Origin: Amblyomma americanum
Taxonomy: Eukaryota; Arthropoda; Arachnida; Ixodida; Ixodidae
Reading direction: 5' to 3'
DNA length: 64,000 bases
Assembly: GCF_052857255.1 (NCBI RefSeq)
Contig: NC_135500.1
Coordinates: 165,420,183-165,484,182 of the forward strand
Shown: positions 59,801-64,000 of the stretch, one piece after another
Position numbering within the stretch: position 1 is the first letter of the stretch
Layout of the letters: each line of letters opens with the position of its first letter
Position numbers and translations under genes: made by a program
Notes under the pieces: model-generated
Told to the model about the DNA's origin: nothing
Seen by the model: the letters and a program-made list of their open reading frames with translations, nothing else
Databases searched by the model: none

Positions 59801-60454
59801 CAAGCTGCTCGGTCACGTTCAATGTATGCCAGCTACTGCAGAAACAGCAGTAACCAGCAGTATCCAGGTCAGGAACATGCCAAGATGTTCTTAAGTAAAA
59901 CATTACGCAACCTTATCCAGCCCTACAGTGAAAAGAATAGCCTGCACAACATTAATTTCACATTGGAGCACCATTGTACTGGTACAGCTGACCCGACAGT
60001 ATCCACTGTGAAGCTTCATTTTTGTGGCCCGTAAAATGTCACAGGAACAGGCTATGCAAAAGAGGTGTAAAGGCACCCCTGCCCCCCGAAAGGTTGCTTA
60101 ATTGTGAAATTGTTCGTCTCCACAGCAAAAAAAAAAAAGAGAGAGAAAATAACAGCTTGATAAGTCAGCAAAAGCTCAGCGCAGATGTCACCGCTCCCAT
60201 TATTCAATGTAGAGGGACAAATAAGTAATGCAACCATATTTACCTTTTGAGTTGTCAGCACTCTCCGCTTTCAAACCTGCGGCATCTTCAGGTCGCTTTT
60301 TTGCAATCTGCGGAGAAACACCAGAGTGACTTCATGCACGGCTATTCCCGGCGTATGCATATCTCACCTTAAACCGCTCAGCGTCAGGTCTAAACTTATT
60401 GATGTTGAAGTTTACCCCGACGCAGAGTTTCTTGAAGAAATCGTTCGTGTTCAT
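39351..60454 (-). CDS. DDX52: DDX52/ROK1 DEAD-box RNA helicase, 12 coding exons
   Basis: ATP-dependent RNA helicase of the DDX52/Rok1 family, known to act in the nucleolus in early 40S assembly and 18S rRNA processing. Twelve exons join in phase to 535 aa; human DDX52 is 599 aa. Visible motifs: Q motif YETPTPVQ (118-125), motif I APTGSGKT (142-149), Ia SPTREL (187-192), Ib TPNR (237-240), II DESD (261-264), III SAT (299-301), IV VLVFVQS (362-368), V ARGLDF (420-425), VI HRVGRTGRAG (445-454). The C-terminal tail is Lys-rich ([10 protein letters not shown]), as in orthologues, and is preceded by RESISTMP, close to the human RESISTTP. All catalytic residues are intact, so it should be functional. 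An additional small exon in the poorly conserved N-terminal region cannot be excluded. Confidence 0.97.
39690..39880 (-). mobile_element. LINE reverse-transcriptase 3' fragment
   Basis: The minus strand reads [20 protein letters not shown] and [16 protein letters not shown], the C-terminal end typical of non-LTR retrotransposon RT open frames. It is strongly similar to the copy at 47809-48620. A truncated relic in DDX52 intron 11. Confidence 0.8.
40470..40643. repeat. Dispersed repeat shared with 51565-51722
   Basis: Shares gtgacctaggtggcc, a following polypyrimidine-rich block and an end of the type ccttaacactatcgtattaa with 51565-51722. Class unknown; no coding capacity. Confidence 0.6.
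41131..41278 (-). CDS. DDX52: DDX52 coding exon 11 (motif VI)
   Basis: Encodes residues 448-496 with [20 protein letters not shown] and QPLPDYLLG. Acceptor CACACAG, donor CAAA|GTCAGT. Confidence 0.96.
42691..42967 (-). CDS. DDX52: DDX52 coding exon 10 (motifs IV and V)
   Basis: Encodes residues 356-447 with [48 protein letters not shown] and the start of motif VI (YVHRV). Acceptor TGTGCAG, donor TTG|GTAAGG. Confidence 0.97.
43670..45170 (-). pseudogene. Tigger-type transposase pseudogene
   Basis: Read on the minus strand, pieces appear in the right order. A CENP-B-like helix-turn-helix ([29 protein letters not shown]) near 45130-45000 comes first. [12 protein letters not shown], a stop, then [12 protein letters not shown] follow near 44600. 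Next come [12 protein letters not shown] near 44290 and a C-terminal FHHARLCHE region near 44130. Stops and frame changes make it non-functional. It lies in DDX52 intron 9. A terminal-repeat-like sequence (agtcaaactcagttataata) lies near 43495. Confidence 0.85.
46718..46808 (-). CDS. DDX52: DDX52 coding exon 9
   Basis: Encodes residues 325-355 ([20 protein letters not shown]), the linker between the two RecA-like domains. Acceptor TGCACAG, donor GAG|GTGAGG. Confidence 0.95.
47743..47807. repeat. (AAT)n microsatellite
   Basis: About 21 uninterrupted AAT units at the 3' end of a LINE fragment, in DDX52 intron 8. Poly-Asn and poly-Ile open frames across it are artefacts. Confidence 0.97.
47809..48620 (-). 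mobile_element. LINE RT C-terminal fragment, interrupted by a MITE
   Basis: On the minus strand, codons RRQDNRWS (48563-48600) continue after the TTAA insertion as [20 protein letters not shown], then [19 protein letters not shown] down to 47810. The 572-bp foldback element at 47987-48558 splits it within the codons S-L-R. It is followed by the AAT microsatellite, a common LINE tail arrangement. Confidence 0.85.
47987..48558. mobile_element. Foldback MITE with TTAA duplication (copy 2)
   Basis: Same family as 4210-4800: it starts AGGTGTACTGAATCTG and ends TTTAGTGCACCT, with long complementary arms. TTAA lies at 47983-47986 and 48559-48562. The host sequence is LINE coding DNA, so the single pre-insertion TTAA can be deduced. 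Confidence 0.9.
48640..48775 (+). mobile_element. LINE RT fragment in opposite orientation
   Basis: The plus strand reads [20 protein letters not shown] and [10 protein letters not shown], the RT segment normally just upstream of the RGRQKVRW block. Its orientation is opposite to the adjacent 47809-48620 fragment, so the two pieces form an inverted pair. An AAT-type repeat follows. Confidence 0.75.
48886..49098 (-). mobile_element. tRNA-derived SINE, partly decayed
   Basis: Same family and orientation as 9808-10063: shared body (ggcactggggatcgaacccc, agagcgccatggcac). The tRNA-like head is damaged at its start. It lies about 90 bases downstream of the DDX52 exon 8 donor, with no clear target duplication. 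Confidence 0.8.
49190..49402 (-). CDS. DDX52: DDX52 coding exon 8 (DEAD box, SAT)
   Basis: Encodes residues 254-324 with [16 protein letters not shown] and [16 protein letters not shown]. The DEAD box reads DESD, as is usual in this subfamily. Acceptor CTGCAG, donor TCG|GTGAGT. Confidence 0.97.
51565..51722. repeat. Dispersed repeat shared with 40470-40643
   Basis: Second copy of the unclassified repeat, ending gcctttaacgctctcgcatt. It lies in DDX52 intron 7, just outside exon 7. The remainder of that intron (49403-51564) is AT-rich with no gene seen. Confidence 0.6.
51796..51862 (-). CDS. DDX52: DDX52 coding exon 7 (motif Ib)
   Basis: A 67-nt exon for residues 232-253 ([20 protein letters not shown]). 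It supplies the TPNR motif that is otherwise missing between exons 6 and 8. Acceptor CTTACAG, donor CAG|GTGACC; both flanking phases fit. Confidence 0.95.
51863..53332. other. DDX52 intron 6
   Basis: No gene or recognisable element seen; a pyrimidine-rich stretch lies at about 52590-52760. Confidence 0.5.
53333..53543 (-). CDS. DDX52: DDX52 coding exon 6 (motif Ia)
   Basis: Encodes residues 162-231 plus one base, with [20 protein letters not shown]. The N-terminal part ([15 protein letters not shown]) is a small insertion relative to human. Acceptor CTGCAG, donor TAG|GTCAGT. Confidence 0.96.
54359..54439 (-). CDS. DDX52: DDX52 coding exon 5 (Walker A)
   Basis: Encodes residues 135-161 with motif I in [17 protein letters not shown]. 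Acceptor TGTGCAG, donor CAG|GTGAGT, phase 0. Confidence 0.97.
56383..56628 (+). mobile_element. tRNA-derived SINE with intact A/B boxes
   Basis: The head has TGGCTGAGTGGTTATGGC (box A) and GGGTTCGATCCCGG (box B). The body contains gtgcgatgtcagtgcacgtt and aaccccaggtggtcgaaatt. The tail is an (A)CTAAAC-type repeat. A perfect 15-bp target duplication (ccattttaacgatca) lies at 56368-56382 and 56629-56643. It lies in DDX52 intron 4 on the strand opposite to the gene. The intact boxes and perfect duplication suggest a recent insertion. Confidence 0.93.
57023..57205 (-). CDS. DDX52: DDX52 coding exon 4 (Q motif)
   Basis: Encodes residues 74-134 with [17 protein letters not shown] and the Q motif block [17 protein letters not shown]. 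Phase 0 on both sides; acceptor CTGCAG, donor GAG|GTATGT. Confidence 0.96.
57368..57491. repeat. Perfect 49-bp inverted repeat, 26-base loop
   Basis: Arms 57368-57416 and 57443-57491 are exact complements (ggcggaaaatcttcaagcgc at the outer left end). The loop reads gccctggcttacggtggcct plus six bases. It lies in DDX52 intron 3. Probably a small foldback mobile element; no target duplication could be fixed. Confidence 0.9.
57492..59056. other. Rest of DDX52 intron 3
   Basis: No gene seen. Several short open stretches exist on both strands, but none resembles a known protein, and the N-terminal helicase region needs no further exon to stay in phase. Confidence 0.45.
59057..59124 (-). CDS. DDX52: DDX52 coding exon 3
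   Basis: Encodes residues 51-73 ([20 protein letters not shown]), a basic/acidic linker before the helicase core. Acceptor ATTGTAG, donor GTG|GTACGT. Called from phase continuity and splice sites, with little homology. Confidence 0.82.
60244..60307 (-). CDS. DDX52: DDX52 coding exon 2
   Basis: Encodes residues 30-50 plus one base ([20 protein letters not shown]), a charged, poorly conserved segment. Acceptor CCGCAG, donor AAG|GTAAAT. Confidence 0.87.
60368..60454 (-). CDS. DDX52: DDX52 coding exon 1 (start codon)
   Basis: Encodes residues 1-29 ([20 protein letters not shown], then FRPDAERFK), the same pattern as [20 protein letters not shown] in human. Donor AAG|GTGAGA, phase 0. Intron 1 is only 60 bp. 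Confidence 0.95.
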
Positions 60455-60700
60455 GTCGCCAAAAGCTAAGGCACGGCACACAAGCTACCGGGCGTCAAAC
60501 GCACATTGCACTGAGCCAACACAACATGTGCACCACTACACAAACCAACGTTGCACGAACCACGCGTGTACCGATGTAGGCTGCGTTTTTTTTTTTTTTT
60601 CATATGATGCGGTGCACCAATAACCGCTAGAGAGCGCTAGCTTTCAACTAATCTTCAAATAGACAGGAGCGGTCTAGGCTTCAACCTTCCATTTTTCAAG
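60455..60700 (-). promoter_or_regulatory. Presumed DDX52 5' flank and promoter region
   Basis: The region immediately upstream of the DDX52 start. It holds a long T tract (about 60584-60600) and a CTAGAGAGCGCTAGC motif near 60626, but no TATA box I can assign. The promoter call is by position only. Confidence 0.35.
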
Positions 60701-60744
60701 CAAAGCGAATGAATTGAACCATCCAGTTTTTTACTGTCATATTT

Positions 60745-61720
60745 AGAAACTCTATGGATAGAACAGTCATCACCGGGACTACGCAGATGGCTGACAACAA
60801 GGAAGATTTCCAGAGGTTGATGGACATCTGCGGTACAGAGGGAGATAGATTAGGTTTCAAGTTTAGTAAGAAATCTGCAGTCATGACATTTAATGATGAG
60901 GGCGGTGAGCATAAAAAATATGCAGTGACTAATGGTATTACGAATGCAGTTGTCATAAACAGGTAAGAGGGATCTGGAAAGGGGTGATGACATTCAGCAA
61001 TGCAGTCCTGTGCGCGAGACCAGAGGTTCAAGCAAGGTTAAAAATCAAACAACGTGGCGCAGGGAGGCTTCCTTTGGGAGCACATGGCAATACACCAAAT
61101 CAGGGAGTGCAAGGTGATATGGGATGGGCGTCAATCGAGAGTTGCAGAGAAGCTATAGCAAGTGAGATAAAATCTGAGGAGCGATTGAGAGAAATGGGGG
61201 AAAAGCAGTGGGAAAGTTTTCAGTTACTATACATGAGGAATGTCAACAAATTGAGAAAGCGAACTACAAAACGGAGAAGCAAATATCTGGACAGCATCTG
61301 GAGTGCAAATCAAGAATTACCAGTTAAGAAAAATGTTAAAGAAAGAGAGAGGGCTTTGTGGAAAACAGGGATGATGACAAAATCGGCACTTGGAACACTG
61401 TTTAAGCAGGAAATTGCCACAGAAAATATCGACTGTAATGTAGGGGAAGCTCTTTGTTGAGTATTGCGGACTAAGACATATCGTTAGGTACCACGAGGCA
61501 CACACGTTATGTGGTACTTGTGGAGAGGAGAAGGAAACGGCTGAACGCTTGATACTTTTCTGTAAACCGCTTCACCGTACAGTTGAAAGCAGGGGGCTGA
61601 CTTATTCGAAGCATTGAGGTTTACGGAGAGTGAAGGAAAAATAGATTTTTAGCGCGGGTCGAAATAACCAAGCGAAGGTCTATATACAAATTATTTACAA
61701 AGCAATCGGCTAGTGGAGTG
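60745..61720 (+). mobile_element. 5'-truncated LINE reverse-transcriptase relic
   Basis: Frame pieces in order: MADNKEDFQRLMDICGTEGD and GFKFSKKSAVMTF (RT thumb-side sequence), then GWASIESCREAIASEIKSEE and RSKYLDSIWSANQE, then a Cys/His segment after 61460 (YHEAHTLCGTCGEEKETAER). Frame changes and stops separate them. Similar architecture is common in tick LINEs. Confidence 0.8.
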
Positions 61721-63299
61721 CACTAGCTTGATAGAAGACAACGCAACTAAAAGGGCGGCAACGACAGACACGGCGTCAACAGCGGAAACCAGTCCGGTAG
61801 AAAGTCTCTTTCATCACAAATGCCTCTGAGCTGGAACATCATTCGGCTAAAATAGCTTCTGGGTGAAACAAGAGAGTCAGCTTTTGTGCCTAAAATGCGC
61901 GTTTTCCGCAGGCTATGAAGTCCATTGAAAAAACATGCCGTAGGGTGCTTAATCAGGTTGAGTAGCCATAACATGAGCCACAGGGTAAAGTTACCTTGTA
62001 GGCCACGAAGGCTGGCTGGTTCATGCTGAATAAAGGTGGATCTATAGTGAATGCGTTGTGGTCTTTGACTTGGTGAAGTGTCTTAGAAAGAAAAAGAGAT
62101 GCGTACATGACTAGTAATGAGCCTGCTAATTAGGAATAAGTCGTTGTATGAGTACTGAGTCGGTGATGCGAACGAGACCCGTTAACGCTATCACGTTCTC
62201 TCTTAAAGGTGATGGTTAAGCGTACCCAAAGCTTTGTTTTTGTTTGTTTTCGCCGTTCGTCATCGAGCGAGCCCCATCTCGAGAAACCGTTATGCTTTCG
62301 GCCCACATGCCGAAACTTTATGCTGTTATGTTATAAATATTGTCACCGACAAACGTAGGGCGACACAAAAGGGGCTTTTAATCGGATGGCCGAGAAGACC
62401 AGCAGCGCGCGTCCGAGCGGGAAAGTCGTCTTCCTCGCTCCCACACGAGCCCAGACATGCCGCTCGGCCGCATGGCGGCGCTCGCAGAATGTGAGCAGTG
62501 TGGCAACATTGTATATAAAGCTCTTTTCGTCTGCTACGCAGTCATCTTTGTTTGGCTGGTCTGACCCAACGTGAAAGCAGCGCTGACTTCCGGGGAACTT
62601 TGACACAGTACGGTGACGACTCCGACGTCCCAAAGTGGTGGTGACGGAAAGATCAGTAGGATGTCCAGTCGCAGCAACTTCCGGCGGTTTGTTCCCGTGA
62701 GGCGAAACTCAGCCATAAGAGATACGCGGGGGAGGTTCGATCCATTTTGCAAGGTTTTAGCTGTCGGGTGGTGAGTGGGTAAATTTATACGCCCATTCTT
62801 GTAACGCCACCTTGACAGGTCGTCTTGAGCGCGAGCCTCGACGGCGCCTTGCTGAAAAGTAATTTGGGCTGCTCACAGGAGGTGGGTGGCTGTTGTACCT
62901 GTGAGAGGCGGTAGTGTATCGTCTTGCGTTCTTGCTTGGTGTATTCGGAGTTAGACCTGTATCTTTTTCCTGCTCGAACAAACCAACATATTTTTTTCTG
63001 TGCTCTTTAAAACTGTCTGACATGAGCCAGAAACAACACACGTGAGTGGGTTAAGCAGCTCGTCGACTCGTTTGGTGGCATCCGGTTGGCCACTTGGGTA
63101 CCAAATGTATGCCGGTTGTTTCAAATAAGGTGTTTTGCGATTTTCAAAAGTAGGCTTTTTGAGATGGAAGAGCACTTTTTAGTGCGGTAGCACTACAAGG
63201 CACATTTATCGATTTCGGGCATAAGCACGTCCCTGAAGCCTGCTTTGTGGCAGGGGGCACAGCTGCCCACGTGCACCGGGTTGTGGGCAACCTGCCATG
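61721..63299. other. Right-hand intergenic region
   Basis: No gene seen. The part 62220-62760 is GC-richer and includes a TATA-like tatataaag at about 62513, followed by a pyrimidine-rich stretch. This could be an old LTR or another promoter, but no duplicated LTR or primer-binding site was found. Confidence 0.35.
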
Positions 63300-63301
63300 G
63301 G

Positions 63302-63424
63302 CGTACACTTGGCAGGCCTTCACCTGGGTGAAGAGTACTCTTGGGTGAAGGCCGGCCTTCAAGACATGTGCGTACACTTGGCAGGCCTTCACCTGGGTGA
63401 AGAGTACTTCTGGGTGAAGGCCTT
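63302..63424. repeat. 68-bp tandem duplication
   Basis: The block gtacacttggcaggccttca followed by cctgggtgaagagtact occurs at about 63302 and again at about 63371 with few differences. It leads directly into the 15-bp array. Confidence 0.85.
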
Positions 63425-63537
63425 CAAGATAAATGACTTCAGTGTAAAGACCTTTAGGTCAAAGGCCTTTAAGGTGGAGGCCTTCATGGCAAATGCCTTC
63501 CAGGTAAAGGTGTCTAGGTCAAATGCCTTTAGCACGT
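63416..63537. repeat. 15-bp minisatellite open on both strands
   Basis: About eight units of the type gccttyaaggtvaad in tandem. Because the unit is a multiple of three, the plus strand reads KAFKINDFSVKTFRSKAF and the minus strand reads LKAFDLKVFTLKSFILKAF, both open. No start context or splice signals argue for a gene. Confidence 0.85.
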
Positions 63538-63540
63538 AAG

Positions 63541-64000
63541 GACCATAAGTGCCCACCGTAACTAGAGCTACTGCACGATATTCCTCGTTTAGCCATGCTA
63601 AACCGTCTGCTATTTTTTCGGCATAGCATTGACAGCGGTGTAGCGCATCAAAATACAGCAAAAATTTCTAACTAGTCGTAATATTAAGAATTTAACTTTT
63701 TAATTATTACTGTTAGTCTTGTTATTTATTGAGAGGCGTGTAACCCATCGTAAGTGATACCCTTATCAGCTTTTAGAATTTCGAAAAAGCGGTTACCCTC
63801 GGCGCTTTGGCCCAACAAAAATTTGTCTATTTCGACAAATTACGTACTCTGGAGGGGGTGCTTTTCTCGCAGGCTTCACGAAAGCGCATGTATTTTTGCG
63901 ATATGTAGGCGAAATTTGCTGGGCCACAGTGAGGAGGGTAACTGCGTTTTCGAAGTTCTAAAGTCCGATATGGATAGCACTTACAATGGGCTACACGCCT
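63541..64000. other. Right edge, nothing recognised
   Basis: AT-rich sequence without a supported gene or repeat. Confidence 0.5.

Noticed and set aside
62341..62760. Solo LTR with TATA box
   Set aside because: No second LTR, primer-binding site or target duplication could be identified; noted only as a possibility.
1..64000. CRISPR arrays, prokaryotic operons or phage modules
   Set aside because: The window is clearly eukaryotic with spliced genes; no regularly spaced direct repeats with unique spacers are present.

Overview
The window is eukaryotic, AT-rich, intron-rich and full of transposon debris. It most likely comes from a hard tick (Ixodida). The tRNA-derived SINEs resemble the Ruka-type SINEs described from ticks, and the LINE and Tigger remnants are of kinds common in tick genomes. 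This taxonomic call is inference from recognised families, not a database match.

Only two protein-coding genes can be supported, and both lie on the minus strand in the same direction. The upstream gene (60454 down to 39351) is DDX52/ROK1, a DEAD-box RNA helicase of 18S rRNA maturation. I rebuilt it as 12 coding exons that join in frame to 535 aa, with every helicase motif present. The downstream gene (34269 down to 1693) is HPS5 (Drosophila pink), a BLOC-2 subunit for lysosome-related organelle biogenesis. I rebuilt it as 18 coding exons that join in frame to 1539 aa. It is longer than the vertebrate protein because of two large exons coding Ser/Pro-rich linkers. About 5 kb separates the two genes, and I see no convincing gene there. 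The two proteins act in unrelated pathways, and nothing suggests joint regulation.

The introns and flanks hold most of the structure: two decayed Tigger/pogo elements, one of them interrupted by a 1-kb TIR element with TA target duplications; a hAT-type element with an 8-bp duplication; two foldback elements flanked by TTAA, one inserted inside LINE reverse-transcriptase coding sequence; several tRNA-derived SINEs; LINE 3' fragments; two GTGAGTG-type minisatellites; an AAT microsatellite; and several strong inverted repeats. The most interesting local observations are a SINE that landed in the polypyrimidine tract of HPS5 exon 11, a perfect 49-bp inverted repeat in a DDX52 intron, and a 15-bp minisatellite near the right edge that is open on both strands.

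I found no CRISPR array, functional tRNA or rRNA gene, intact transposase or intact viral gene, and no evidence of a novel multi-gene system. Exon boundaries were deduced by hand from homology, GT/AG sites and phase continuity, without transcript evidence. UTRs and transcription starts are not resolved.
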